Origin: Kiritimatiellia bacterium
Lineage (GTDB): Bacteria; Verrucomicrobiota; Kiritimatiellia; RFP12; DVOR01
Direction: 5' to 3'
Assembly: GCA_900771325.1 (NCBI GenBank)
Contig: CAAGNN010000190.1
Location: 1 to 38,372, forward strand
Length of the DNA: 38,372 nt
This document shows, piece after piece, positions 7,891 to 16,337 of the stretch. The position numbers and the translations under genes were made by a program. Within the stretch, counting starts at the first letter, position 1, and the number at the start of each line of letters is the position of its first letter. The notes below the pieces were generated by a model that was not told where the DNA came from, did no database searches, and saw nothing but the letters and a program-made list of their open reading frames with translations.

Positions 7891-7939
7891 GCTGTCCGCT
7901 GTCCGCTGTCGGCTGTCCGCTCATATCGACTGTCGACTA
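7891..7939. repeat. Family B heptamer array, right flank (inverted)
   Basis: Units GCTGTCC / GCTGTCG, the inverse of 7420-7450, running into CGACTGTCGACTA close to the next gene. Confidence 0.8.
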
Positions 7940-7959
7940 ACCAACTCAGGACTAACACA

Positions 7960-8637
7960 ATGCTTAACATCGTTCAGGATATTGACAACCGAGTTGCCAT
8001 CAAGCACGCACTCATCTCTGTGTCCGATAAGACCGGGCTGGATACCTTCATCCCGGCGCTGTTAGAGTCGTGCCCGGGGATTACGATCTACTCCACGGGC
8101 GGGACCTACTCAGCCATCAAGGCACTGCTCAAGCCAGGGCAGGAGGGGCAGTTGGTGGCGGTCTCTGACTACACCGGCCAGCCCGAGATGCAGGGCGGCC
8201 TAGTCAAGACCCTCGACTTCAAGATCTATCTCGGCATCCTCTCCGAGACCTATAACGACGCCCACCAAGCTGACATCCAGCGCCTCTCCGCCGTGCCGAT
8301 CGATATGGTGGTGGTCAACCTCTACCCCTTCAAGCGCACGGTGGCCCTCCCGGGCGTCACCCCCGAGCAGGCCCGCACGAACATCGACATCGGCGGCCCC
8401 TGCATGGTCCGCGCCTCGGCCAAGAACTACCTGCGCGTGGCCTCGGTCACCGATCCGCAGGACTACGCGCGCCTGATTACCGAACTGCGCGAACAGAACG
8501 GCACCCTGGGCCTCGACACCCGCTTCTACCTGATGAAGAAGTCCTTCGCCCACACCGCCGACTACGACACGGCCATTGCCTCCTTCTTCGCCAAGACGGC
8601 CCCCGATGCCGTTAGTGCCACCTATAAACTGCACTAA
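7960..8637 (+). CDS. Stand-alone IMP-cyclohydrolase-type (PurH N-terminal, MGS-like) protein
   Basis: 225 residues matching only the N-terminal domain of bifunctional PurH (about 520 residues); the AICAR transformylase half is absent and the gene ends normally at a terminator. Visible motifs are ALISVSDKTGL, STGGT, VVVNLYPF and NIDIGGPCMVRASAKN. The residues known to matter for FAICAR ring closure in human ATIC (K66, Y104, D125, K137) appear as K83, Y122, D143 and K155. The normally near-invariant KTLHPxxHGG is altered to KTLDFKIYLG at 83-92. It is probably a monofunctional IMP cyclohydrolase of the last purine step, with the formyltransferase elsewhere; a changed reaction is possible. Confidence 0.8.
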   Translation: MLNIVQDIDNRVAIKHALISVSDKTGLDTFIPALLESCPGITIYSTGGTYSAIKALLKPGQEGQLVAVSDYTGQPEMQGGLVKTLDFKIYLGILSETYNDAHQADIQRLSAVPIDMVVVNLYPFKRTVALPGVTPEQARTNIDIGGPCMVRASAKNYLRVASVTDPQDYARLITELREQNGTLGLDTRFYLMKKSFAHTADYDTAIASFFAKTAPDAVSATYKLH

Positions 8638-8670
8638 GAGCGGTTCGCTGTTATCAGTTAGCTGATAGCC

Positions 8671-8700
8671 AAAAGGCCCCCTCACGCGGGGGCCTTTTTT
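8671..8700 (+). terminator. Rho-independent terminator
   Basis: Stem AAGGCCCCC / GGGGGCCTT with loop TCACGC and a T6 run. It also has A4 upstream, so it could work on both strands. Confidence 0.9.
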
Positions 8701-8718
8701 GTGCCGAGGTGGGGAAAG

Positions 8719-8764
8719 TTATCGACAGCGGCTGTCGATAACTCGGGCCACAAACCTGTTCATA
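8719..8764. other. Dispersed DnaA-box-like pair next to family G
   Basis: TTATCGACA (8719-8727) and its inverse TGTCGATAA (8733-8741) face each other across GCGGC, followed by TGTTCATAA near 8757. The layout closely matches 25793-25839, where a similar cluster also leads into a family G array. Confidence 0.55.
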
Positions 8765-8766
8765 AG

Positions 8767-8850
8767 TGGACCCGGGCCGGGTCGACCTCGAACCCGGGCC
8801 TACCTCGAGGTCAACCCGGGGCGGATGCGCATCGGACCTGGGGCGGGTCA
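8767..8850. repeat. Family G repeat, locus G3
   Basis: Degenerate units with GACCCGGGCCGGGTCGACCTCGA-type and GGTCAACCCGGGGCGG-type cores. The rest of the intergenic stretch to 8965 holds only AGGTTTTGCAGGGCC with a GC-rich hairpin, and a TATACACTATAAAT promoter-like element near 8912. Confidence 0.7.
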
Positions 8851-8965
8851 AGGTTTTGCAGGGCCTGCTCCGCGGGCCCCCGGGGGTGTAACCTTTTCGG
8901 GGGGTGGGGCGTATACACTATAAATGTGGTATGCTATCGGCAGACTTTGGAGGCAGAGGAGCGCA

Positions 8966-11023
8966 ATGAAACGATGGATTTTGACGTTGGGCCTATGGGG
9001 CGCGGCGGTTTGGGCGGCCGAACCGTCGGTGACAAATGTCTCGGCCGAGCAGCGCGCCGACGGCCAGGTGGTCATTCGCTACGATGTGGCCGATGACGAG
9101 GGCGACGCGCTGAATGTGCGCGTGGAGCTCTCGGCCGATGGCGGGGCGCACTTTTTGGTGCCGGCGCAGCGGCTGACGGGGGATGTGGGCGATGGGATTT
9201 TCCCGGGGACGGGCAAGGAGATTATCTGGAATGCGCCGTTGGATTGGGATGGCGAATACTCTGAGCGGATGGTGGCCCAGGTGATTGCCACCGACACGGT
9301 GGGCTTCCCGGGGTTGGAGTGGACCGAGGAGATTACGCCGAGCGGCTTTCTGATGGGGCAGGATGGCGGCGCGGAGGGGAGCGGTCCGGCGCGGCATGTG
9401 CATATTCCTTACAGTTATCGGCTAGCCAAGCGAGAGATTACGCGCCAGCAATACTGCGACTTTCTGAACGAGGCGCTCAACGCCGGCAAGGTCGAGCGCA
9501 CGGAGACCACTGCGGTGAAGGCCGCCTATACCTTCGAGGGCGTGGCGAAGGGGGCTACGCTCTGCACCTTGAACGATAACAACTTGCGCTGGAATGTGAG
9601 CCACTTCGATGTGGCCGAGGGCTACGCGGACTTCCCGGCCGTGGTCACCTGGGCCGGCGCCCTGCTCTTCTGCCGAACCTATGGCTATGACCTGCCGACC
9701 ACCGCCGAGTGGGAGAAGGCCGCCCGCGGGCCCGACCACGACGACGAGGCCGAGCACCTCTGCTATCCCTGGGGCGATGCCTTCGACTACGCGCAGTCGG
9801 CCGGCAGCTCAACGCTCCGCGCCGTCGGCTCCTACCCCGCCAATGACTACGGCCTCTACGACCTCTGCGGCAATGTGGCCGAGTGGACGCGCACCCTGGG
9901 CGCGAACTTCTCCGTGGCGGCCTACCCGAAGCGCGAGGTGGTGGAGGGCGACTTGCAAGAATTGGCCTCGAACGGGACGCGCCTGGTGCGCGGCATACAC
10001 ACCTGGCCGATTTGGCAGTGGCAGGCCGTCAACGCGGCAAACAGTTGGGCGAGCTCCACGCCGGTGGGCTTCCGGCCGGTGCAGCGCAATGGGTCGGATA
10101 GCCGCGTGGAGGCGATGAATAAGCTGCAGCTGGCCTACGTCTGGCGCGGCAGCGACTTCCAGGCGGCCTATGACGCGGCGGGGCTGGCCTACAGCACCTC
10201 GCCCACCCAGCTGACAGTCAAGGGCGTGACGTGGCGCACCTCCGGCATCACGCTGAATGCGTCCTCGCCGGCGGTGGTGCTGAAGGGGGCTGATGCCGTG
10301 CCGCTCTCCACGCTGGAGACCATTGATCAGGCCAAGACCCTGCGCGTGGCCGTGCGCAACCCCAACAGCGCCACCGCCCAACTGGCCTTCCTCTCCGGCA
10401 GCACCAGCGTGGAGGTGCAGCTCCCGGCCAAGATGAGCAATGTGGGCTTTGTCTACTTCGACTTCCCCGAAGGTTTCACCGACTTCTCCCTGACGGCCGA
10501 CACGGCCGGCGTGGAGATTGAGGAGATGGCGCTCTGGGTGGCCCAGGGCACGAGCGTCACGCCGCCTTCCGCAGTCACGTTGGTCTCCTACGACTTTGCC
10601 CACTGGCCCAACGGCACGGTGCCCAACGCGGAGATTAACTTCGACGGCGAGCTGTGGCAGTGCACCAACTTGCAGATCCAATCGGGCGCGGGCGACAGCG
10701 GCGGCAATGCCTTAGTGATGAACGCTGGCAGCAAGGTGCGTCTGCCCACCACCCTGCCTTACAGCCGGCTTAAGGCAATCAACCTCTTCGTCAAGAACAC
10801 CTCGGCCAACACCTCCACCTGGCTGATGATGTCGGCCGGCGGCGTACCGATTGGCGAGAACGAGTTCCCGGCGAATATGGCGAGCTTTGAGAGTTATGGC
10901 TTCATCGGCAGTTGGAATGCGGCAGACTATCGCAGCGACACCGACTTCTCCATCGAAATCAGCAGCGTGCCCGAGAGTGCGCTCCTGATTTCCCGAATTG
11001 AACTGATCTTCCTGAGCGAATAA
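8966..11023 (+). CDS. Exported SUMF1/FGE-fold protein with N-terminal Ig-like domain (paralogue 1)
   Basis: 685 residues. Signal peptide MKRWILTLGLWGAAVWA. Residues about 20-115 look like an Ig-like sandwich (EPSVTNVSAEQRADGQVVIRYDV). Residues about 125-375 have the formylglycine-generating-enzyme fold: SGFLMGQDG, YRLAKREITRQQYCDF, LPTTAEWEKAARG, YPWGD and LYDLCGNVAEWTRTLG. The usual RVxRGGSW...CRSAxR end is replaced by RLVRGIHTW...VGFRPV with no cysteine pair, so sulfatase-activating catalysis is unlikely and a binding or structural role is favoured. The C-terminal 300 residues are unrecognised beta-rich sequence. An upstream start at 8924 was rejected because it lacks the signal peptide at its head. 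AAAGGAG at its stop serves the next gene. Confidence 0.85.
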   Translation: MKRWILTLGLWGAAVWAAEPSVTNVSAEQRADGQVVIRYDVADDEGDALNVRVELSADGGAHFLVPAQRLTGDVGDGIFPGTGKEIIWNAPLDWDGEYSERMVAQVIATDTVGFPGLEWTEEITPSGFLMGQDGGAEGSGPARHVHIPYSYRLAKREITRQQYCDFLNEALNAGKVERTETTAVKAAYTFEGVAKGATLCTLNDNNLRWNVSHFDVAEGYADFPAVVTWAGALLFCRTYGYDLPTTAEWEKAARGPDHDDEAEHLCYPWGDAFDYAQSAGSSTLRAVGSYPANDYGLYDLCGNVAEWTRTLGANFSVAAYPKREVVEGDLQELASNGTRLVRGIHTWPIWQWQAVNAANSWASSTPVGFRPVQRNGSDSRVEAMNKLQLAYVWRGSDFQAAYDAAGLAYSTSPTQLTVKGVTWRTSGITLNASSPAVVLKGADAVPLSTLETIDQAKTLRVAVRNPNSATAQLAFLSGSTSVEVQLPAKMSNVGFVYFDFPEGFTDFSLTADTAGVEIEEMALWVAQGTSVTPPSAVTLVSYDFAHWPNGTVPNAEINFDGELWQCTNLQIQSGAGDSGGNALVMNAGSKVRLPTTLPYSRLKAINLFVKNTSANTSTWLMMSAGGVPIGENEFPANMASFESYGFIGSWNAADYRSDTDFSIEISSVPESALLISRIELIFLSE

Positions 11024-11035
11024 AGGAGCCCAACG

Positions 11036-13114
11036 ATGACCTTGCGGCAACAGCTGGTTGGGGCGATGGTGGCAATGGCCGGGGTGCTGCTCGCGGCCGA
11101 GCCGGTGGTGAGCAATATTCAGGCGCGCCAGTTGGCCGACCGAAGCGTGGAGATTACCTATGACCTGGCGGCCGATGGCGCCGTCAGCGTCTTTCTGGAA
11201 CTCTCGGCCGATGGGGGCGCGCACTTTGCCGTGCCGGCCGAGACGCTCTCGGGGGACGTCGGCGCAGGGGTGAGCGCCGGAACCGGCAAGCGGATTGTCT
11301 GGGACGCGGTGGGCGATTGGGAGGGCGAACTCACCGAGCAGATGGTCGCGCGGCTGAGCGTGAGCGACCGTCAGGGCTGCCCAAGCCTGGCGTGGGGCAA
11401 CGAGGTGAAGGCCGGCGGCTTGCTTCTGGGGCAGGATGGCGGCGCGGAGGGGAGCGGCCCATCGCGCCACGTGAATATCCCCTACTCCTTCTGGCTGGCG
11501 AAGACCGAGGTGACGCGCGCGCAGTTCGCCCAAATGCTCAACCACGCGCAGTTGGCCGGATACCTACAGCGCAACGCCGATGGCAAGCTCTATACCACCG
11601 CCGCGGCCGAAGAAATCGGCCTGGCCGCCGGCAAACCCCTCTGCACCCTGGGCGAGAATAACCTGCGTTGGAACCTGACGCGCTTCGATGTGGCCGCCGG
11701 GCAGGAGGACTTCCCGGCCATCGTCACCTGGTACGGGGCCTTTCTCTTCTGCCGCTTCTATGGCTACGACCTGCCCACCACCGCCGAGTGGGAGAAGGCC
11801 GCACGCGGGCCAGACCACGATGACGCCGCCGAACACCTCCTCTATCCCTGGGGCGACACCTTCGACTACGCCCAAGCAAACGCCAGCGACACCCTCATCG
11901 CCGTTGGCCAATACCCCGCCAATGACTACGACCTGCACGATATGATCGGCAATGCCGCCGAATGGACCCGCACCCTTGGCGCCGACTTCAACCTCGAGGC
12001 CTACCCCGCGTGCGAGGATGTCGAGACCGAGACCCTTCACGCCACCGGCGGCGACGGCACGCGCCTGGTGCGCGGTATCGGCTCGCGCGGCACCTACGCC
12101 TTCATCACCAGCCTCCCGGCCAGCACCTATGCCGGCGGCACCGCCTTCAGCTTCCGCCCAATCCGCCGCCTCACTGCCGGCCCGGACGACTTCTACTTCT
12201 ACCTCAACGCCGCCCAACTCAGGAACGCTGTCTACACCACCAGCCGCGCCACCGACCGCGAGATCACCGCCTCCTTCTACGGTCTGGTCCCCGCCACCAA
12301 CAGCATCAATGCCGCCACCAGCGAGGCCAGCATCACCTTCCCCGCCAACATCCAGGACCCCATCAGCGCCGTCAAGCTGAAACTCAAGAACCGCGCCGTC
12401 ACCGAAGGCACCGTCACCCTCGAGGCCGCCTACACCAACCGCCACTCCACCACCTCGCGCCTCTATCTCTACGACCTCACCCTCCCCGCCGAGATGGATA
12501 GCTTCCACACCTACACCCTCCCGCTCGACCCGGCCGACGACCAAGAGTGCACCCTCCGCATCCTCTTCAAGAACGAGAATATCTCCCTCGCCAACCTCGC
12601 TCTCGACGATGGTGGCCACGTCTACGCCGACTACGGCACCTTCGAGGAGTGGCACCTGGGCTCCTACGGCCACCCGACCAACTACGGCACCCTCACCACC
12701 CCCACCACCGTCATCGTCAACCACAAAGCCTGGGAGATCTCCGGCGCGGAGGTCGTCGATGGCGAAGGGGTCGACGGTTCGCGCTGCCTGAAGATTATCT
12801 CCAACACAGACTACGCCAACAACCCCTTCTCCCTCACCTTCACCACCCCAAACACCACCCCAAAGCGGGTCGACATCCTCGCCTCCGTCCGCTTCAACAC
12901 CACCAACTACGGGCACCAAATCCGCTTCCGGAACGAAAATCGCGAGGAGTATTCCAATTCCTACTCCGTCGGCGACACCGACTACAAGGTCGCCGGCGCC
13001 ACCTTCTCCAACCACCTCGGCAAGCTGACCATCTCCATCCCGGTTGTTCCCCCGCGCAACAACACCGGCGAGGCCGTCTACCTCGATAACATCGTCCTGC
13101 GTATCTACGACTGA
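11036..13114 (+). CDS. Exported SUMF1/FGE-fold protein (paralogue 2)
   Basis: 692 residues, a tandem paralogue of the preceding protein with the same order: signal peptide (MTLRQQLVGAMVAMAGVLLAA), Ig-like domain with ELSADGGAHFAVPAETLSGDVGAG, SUMF1 fold (LLLGQDGGAEGSGPSRHVNIPYSFWLAKTEVTR is shared almost word for word, here given for comparison only as LLLGQDGGAEGSG) and GNAAEWTRTLGADF. The RGGSW region reads RGIGSRG and the cysteine pair is again missing. The C-terminal 300 residues diverge strongly from paralogue 1. The start is 13 bp after the upstream stop with AAAGGAG overlapping that stop, so the genes form an operon. Confidence 0.85.
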   Translation: MTLRQQLVGAMVAMAGVLLAAEPVVSNIQARQLADRSVEITYDLAADGAVSVFLELSADGGAHFAVPAETLSGDVGAGVSAGTGKRIVWDAVGDWEGELTEQMVARLSVSDRQGCPSLAWGNEVKAGGLLLGQDGGAEGSGPSRHVNIPYSFWLAKTEVTRAQFAQMLNHAQLAGYLQRNADGKLYTTAAAEEIGLAAGKPLCTLGENNLRWNLTRFDVAAGQEDFPAIVTWYGAFLFCRFYGYDLPTTAEWEKAARGPDHDDAAEHLLYPWGDTFDYAQANASDTLIAVGQYPANDYDLHDMIGNAAEWTRTLGADFNLEAYPACEDVETETLHATGGDGTRLVRGIGSRGTYAFITSLPASTYAGGTAFSFRPIRRLTAGPDDFYFYLNAAQLRNAVYTTSRATDREITASFYGLVPATNSINAATSEASITFPANIQDPISAVKLKLKNRAVTEGTVTLEAAYTNRHSTTSRLYLYDLTLPAEMDSFHTYTLPLDPADDQECTLRILFKNENISLANLALDDGGHVYADYGTFEEWHLGSYGHPTNYGTLTTPTTVIVNHKAWEISGAEVVDGEGVDGSRCLKIISNTDYANNPFSLTFTTPNTTPKRVDILASVRFNTTNYGHQIRFRNENREEYSNSYSVGDTDYKVAGATFSNHLGKLTISIPVVPPRNNTGEAVYLDNIVLRIYD

Positions 13115-13127
13115 CCCCGCCGCGCCA

Positions 13128-14261
13128 ATGAAGCGCCTCCTCCCCACCCTCCTGCTTTGCGCCGCGCGGACCCTCTGCGCGCAGGAGGCCGCTTCCGCCC
13201 CCTTCCGCGTCGATACCGCTCAGGCCGCGCCCGCCCAAGCCGAGGTGCGCGGCGGACAAATCATCGCCCAAGCGCCCAGCCCCGAGTGGACGCTCGACCT
13301 CCTGGCCGCCTATCTCGCCCCGGACCGCGATGGCGATGGCCTTCCCGATGCCTGGGAGGCGGCCCACGGGCTCAACCCCGATGACCCCACCGATGCCTCC
13401 GAGGAGATCCTCGCCGCCTACAATGCCGGCCGGGACCCCACCTCCGCCGCCCCCGTCGCTCCCATCCTCGGCACCCCCTTCCGCGTCGACACCGCCCAAA
13501 CCGCGCCCACAGAAGCGCCCACGCTTGGCAGCCAAGTGACCGTCCTCGCCCCCTCTCCGCTCTGGACGCTGAATCTCCTCGCTGCTTATCTCACCCCGGA
13601 CCGCGATGGAGACGGTCTTCCCGACGCCTGGGAAACGGCCCACGGTCTGGACCCTGACGACCCCGCCGACGCCTCCGAAGCCCTCCTCGCCGCCTACAAT
13701 GCCGGCCGAGATCCCGCTTTCGCCGCCCCCGTCGTCCCCGTCCTGGGCACCTCCTTCCGCGTCGACACCTCCCAAGCCGCCCCGCCCGCCCAGACCGTCG
13801 AGCTCCTCTTCCGCGTGGCCGTGCTCTCGGATGCATTCACCTGCGATACGGGCGGCTACCTCGTCAGCACCACCGGCAGCGAACTCCCCGATTGGTTCAT
13901 CGCCCAATACGCCACTGCCGGCACCCCCTTCACCGCCGAAGCCGACACCGATGGCGACGGTCTCTCCAACTACGCCGAGTTCGTCCTGGGCACCAACCCC
14001 ACCGACCCCGCCTCCCGCTTCACCCTCTCGCTCACCTCTCAAACCCCCAACGCCCGCTCGGCCGAGACCGCCCTCACCCTCTCCTGGCCCTCCCTCATCG
14101 GCCGCACCTACACCCTCCTCACCCGCACCGCCCTCGATGCCCCCTGGGAAAGCACCCCCCTCGCCATCCTCCCCGGCACCGGCTCCACCCTCTCCGTCTC
14201 CCTCCCGCAAGACGCCCCCACCCGCTTCTTTTGCGTGCACGTCGATTTGACCCAAGAGTAA
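13128..14261 (+). CDS. Exported protein with TSP3-like calcium-binding repeats
   Basis: 377 residues. Signal peptide MKRLLPTLLLCAARTLCAQ. Two near-identical modules of about 95 residues each carry PFRVDTAQ, a WTLDLLAAYL stretch and DRDGDGLPDAWE, an EF-hand-like thrombospondin type 3 motif, then LAAYNAGRDP. A third FRVDTSQ copy leads into one more divergent repeat (DTDGDGLSNYAEFVLGTNPTDP) and a C-terminal beta domain of about 80 residues. Such repeats bind calcium and stiffen surface proteins. It lies 13 bp after paralogue 2 and is probably exported with it. An upstream in-frame start overlapping the previous gene was rejected. Confidence 0.8.
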   Translation: MKRLLPTLLLCAARTLCAQEAASAPFRVDTAQAAPAQAEVRGGQIIAQAPSPEWTLDLLAAYLAPDRDGDGLPDAWEAAHGLNPDDPTDASEEILAAYNAGRDPTSAAPVAPILGTPFRVDTAQTAPTEAPTLGSQVTVLAPSPLWTLNLLAAYLTPDRDGDGLPDAWETAHGLDPDDPADASEALLAAYNAGRDPAFAAPVVPVLGTSFRVDTSQAAPPAQTVELLFRVAVLSDAFTCDTGGYLVSTTGSELPDWFIAQYATAGTPFTAEADTDGDGLSNYAEFVLGTNPTDPASRFTLSLTSQTPNARSAETALTLSWPSLIGRTYTLLTRTALDAPWESTPLAILPGTGSTLSVSLPQDAPTRFFCVHVDLTQE

Positions 14262-14278
14262 AGTCGACAGTCAATAGC

Positions 14279-14385
14279 CAAAGTGCCCGCAGGGCGCTTG
14301 GGCCGGGGTGGAGCGTCCCACGCTCCCGGGGTGCAGGGCGAGCAGCCCTGCTCGGGGTTTGGGGGCGAGCCCCCAACCACCAACA
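14279..14385 (+). repeat. Family A multi-hairpin element, copy A2
   Basis: AAGTGCCC-GCA-GGGCGCTT, GGAGCGTCCCACGCTCC, GCAGGGCGAGCAGCCCTGC and TTGGGGGCGAGCCCCCAA occur in a row, so this copy has four hairpins. It fills the gap between two convergent genes and could act there as a terminator. Confidence 0.8.
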
Positions 14386-14423
14386 AACCTTCACAGTCAA
14401 TAAATAGAAAAGCCCGGAGCGCC

Positions 14424-14942
14424 TTAGACGCGACTCCAGGCCATCAGTTGTTCGCTGACTTCCGCGCGCTTGGACGAGAGCGGGGCATCCTCGCTAACGA
14501 GATAGGCGGTGCCGCAGTGGGAGCAGAAGGCACCCTCATTGATCGCTGCGCCACATTCGGGGCAAGCGCGCTCGAGCACCTCGCCGCACCAGGCGCAGTG
14601 GCATTCCCCCTCGGAGAGCACGTGACCGCGCGGCACGAGCAAGTGCCGTCCTCCAACCGTCATCGGCAGATTGCTCGGACACTCCGGGTTGGGACAGAAG
14701 CTGCGCACCTGCTCGCTGCGCTCCCCCACCCCCTGAGTGGCGGCCAACTCTTGCGCATTCGGCGGTAGCAACCCCAGTTCGGCGCACAACTTCCCGATCA
14801 CCTGCGCGTTCAACGCCGTCTGCCGCCCCCCCTCAAACATCGAGAGGGCCGACTGCTTGCACCCGACCTTCCGGGCCAACGCACTCTGGCTCAAGTGGCG
14901 CTGCTGCCGCGCCTCGCGAATCTGGCTGCCTAAACTCTTCAC
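14424..14942 (-). CDS. XRE-type HTH regulator fused to zinc-ribbon domain
   Basis: 172 residues from the GTG at 14942. Residues about 5-60 form an XRE helix-turn-helix (IREARQQRHLSQSALARKVG, SALSMFEGGRQ). The C-terminal half has paired cysteines CPNPEC, CHCAWC, CPEC and CSHC, typical of double zinc ribbons. It is probably a DNA-binding regulator, target unknown. A start at 15038 is open in frame but runs back through the DnaA-box cluster; GTG is preferred because TTGCTT (14974-14979), a 17-bp spacer and TATCTT (14951-14956) end 8 bp before it, implying a leaderless transcript. It follows dnaN on the same strand, with the box cluster between. Confidence 0.75.
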   Translation of the reverse strand: MKSLGSQIREARQQRHLSQSALARKVGCKQSALSMFEGGRQTALNAQVIGKLCAELGLLPPNAQELAATQGVGERSEQVRSFCPNPECPSNLPMTVGGRHLLVPRGHVLSEGECHCAWCGEVLERACPECGAAINEGAFCSHCGTAYLVSEDAPLSSKRAEVSEQLMAWSRV

Positions 14943-14986
14943 GGGTCCATAAGATACCCCTTTTCCAACCGAAAAGCAACTGAAAG

Positions 14987-15138
14987 TTATCGACACACTT
15001 ATCAACATCTGTTGATAAACCTGTCGATATCCACCCAAGCGCTCCTTTTCGCTCTACTTATCGACAATCTTATCAACACCTGTTCACAACTTTCCCTGCA
15101 CTTATCAACATTTGTTGATAACCCTGTCGATAAGTGCA
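14987..15138. other. Cluster I of DnaA-box-like 9-mers
   Basis: Exact TTATC(A/G)ACA on either strand at 14987, 14999, 15010, 15058, 15070, 15102, 15113 and 15125, and a near match at 15022. An 11-bp inverted repeat (CTGCACTTATC, 15097-15107 with 15128-15138) encloses the last three. The cluster lies between dnaN and the XRE gene and overlaps the upstream region of the latter. Confidence 0.7.
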
Positions 15139-15162
15139 GGTTTATCGGCAAGCGTCATAAAC

Positions 15163-15192
15163 AACGCGGGCGGACCCATCGGCCCGCCCGGG
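15163..15192 (-). terminator. Possible terminator after dnaN
   Basis: GC stem CGGGCGG / CCGCCCG around CCCATCGG, followed on the dnaN strand by GCGTTGTTTATG. The T run is poor, so this is tentative. Confidence 0.4.
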
Positions 15193-15221
15193 ATGTTTTC
15201 CTATGCTTGCGCTTCGGCCGC

Positions 15222-16337
15222 TTAGACCGGGATACGCAGCGGCATAATGACGTAGAGGAAGGGGATGTTCGGCGACTTGATCACCGAGGGCGAGAAGCCG
15301 TCCTGCCCCAACTCGAAGGTGACCTCTTCGCTATCGAGCGCGCGGAGGCAATCCATAATGTACGTGGGGTTATAGGTCGACGAGAGCTCGCGGCCGGTGT
15401 ACTTAATCGGGAGCACATCGCTCGCCTCGCCCGACTCGGCATTGGATGCGGTCAGGGTCAGCGCGCCCTCGGTGAAGGTCAACTTCACGGCGTGCATCTT
15501 GTCGTTGGACATAATGGCCACGCGCTGGATGGAGGTCATCAGCTCCTCGCGCATCACCGTCACGCGCTCCTCGCACGCGGTGGGAATGACCGCCTGGTAG
15601 CGCGCGTAGGCGCCCTCAATCAACTTGCTGTAGAAGCGGAAGTTCCCGCAGTCGAAAACAATCTGCCCGGCCTGACCGTAAATCTTCATCGGCCCCTCGC
15701 CCGCCAGCAGACGCGAGAGCTCGGCCACGGCCTTCGGCGGCAAGATCATCGAGCAATTGCTCTCCGGCGGGAACTCCAGCTCCTGCTCCACCAGCGCCAA
15801 ACGCTTGCCGTCGGTCGCCACCATCGTCAGCTTGCCATCGTTGAACTCCAGCAACACGCCTGTGAGCGTCCGGCGCGTCTCGTCAGTCCCCGCCGCGTAG
15901 GAGGTCTTGCGCAGCATCTCGCGGAAGAGCGCGCGCTCAATCGTAAAGCAATGAGTCTCGCCCTCGGGCTCGCGCACCTTCGGGAAGTCCTGCGAGCCCA
16001 TCCCCATCACGCGATACTTCGCCGCCGCCGTCACCACGCGCGTGACGTGCTCGCCATCGACCTCGAACTGCACCTCCCCTTCCGGCGCCATTCGCAGAAT
16101 ATCCACCAACTTCTTCACCGGCAACGTCGTCGCCCCCGGCTCATCCACCTTAATATCCGTGCTCTGCGTCGCCTGCACGAACATATCCAGGTCCGTCGCC
16201 GTCAACCGCAGCACCCCCTCCGCCGACGCCTCCACCAGCGCGTTCGACAGGATCAGCAACGCCGGCTTCCCCGGCACAATGCTCTGCACATTCGAGAGCA
16301 AATCCAAAAACCGACTCCGAATAACCGTAAACTTCAT
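15222..16337 (-). CDS. dnaN: DNA polymerase III beta subunit (sliding clamp)
   Basis: 371 residues, the usual clamp length. It forms the dimeric ring that tethers polymerase III to DNA. MKFTVIRSRFLDLL, NALVEA, TATDLDMF, DGKRLAL, FPPESN and the C-terminal ending SPNIPFLYVIMPLRIPV (clamp proteins end in MPMRL-type motifs) are visible. The ATG at 16337 fits the family start and has AGAGAGG about 9 nt upstream; an open extension to 16412 is rejected. TATAAT (about 16369-16374, with TGC before it) is a good -10 giving a 25-30 nt leader. Its position, divergent from a DnaA-box-rich AT-rich region, is that of an origin-proximal gene. Confidence 0.97.
   Translation of the reverse strand: MKFTVIRSRFLDLLSNVQSIVPGKPALLILSNALVEASAEGVLRLTATDLDMFVQATQSTDIKVDEPGATTLPVKKLVDILRMAPEGEVQFEVDGEHVTRVVTAAAKYRVMGMGSQDFPKVREPEGETHCFTIERALFREMLRKTSYAAGTDETRRTLTGVLLEFNDGKLTMVATDGKRLALVEQELEFPPESNCSMILPPKAVAELSRLLAGEGPMKIYGQAGQIVFDCGNFRFYSKLIEGAYARYQAVIPTACEERVTVMREELMTSIQRVAIMSNDKMHAVKLTFTEGALTLTASNAESGEASDVLPIKYTGRELSSTYNPTYIMDCLRALDSEEVTFELGQDGFSPSVIKSPNIPFLYVIMPLRIPV

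Noticed and set aside
11467..11472. Other CACGTG cores (11467, 14625, 31804, 36562 areas) as parS sites
   Set aside because: Their flanks do not match TGTTNCACGTGNAACA, so they are chance occurrences in coding sequence.
14943..15038. N-terminal extension of the XRE protein
   Set aside because: It is a reading of DnaA-box sequence; a promoter lies immediately before the GTG at 14942.
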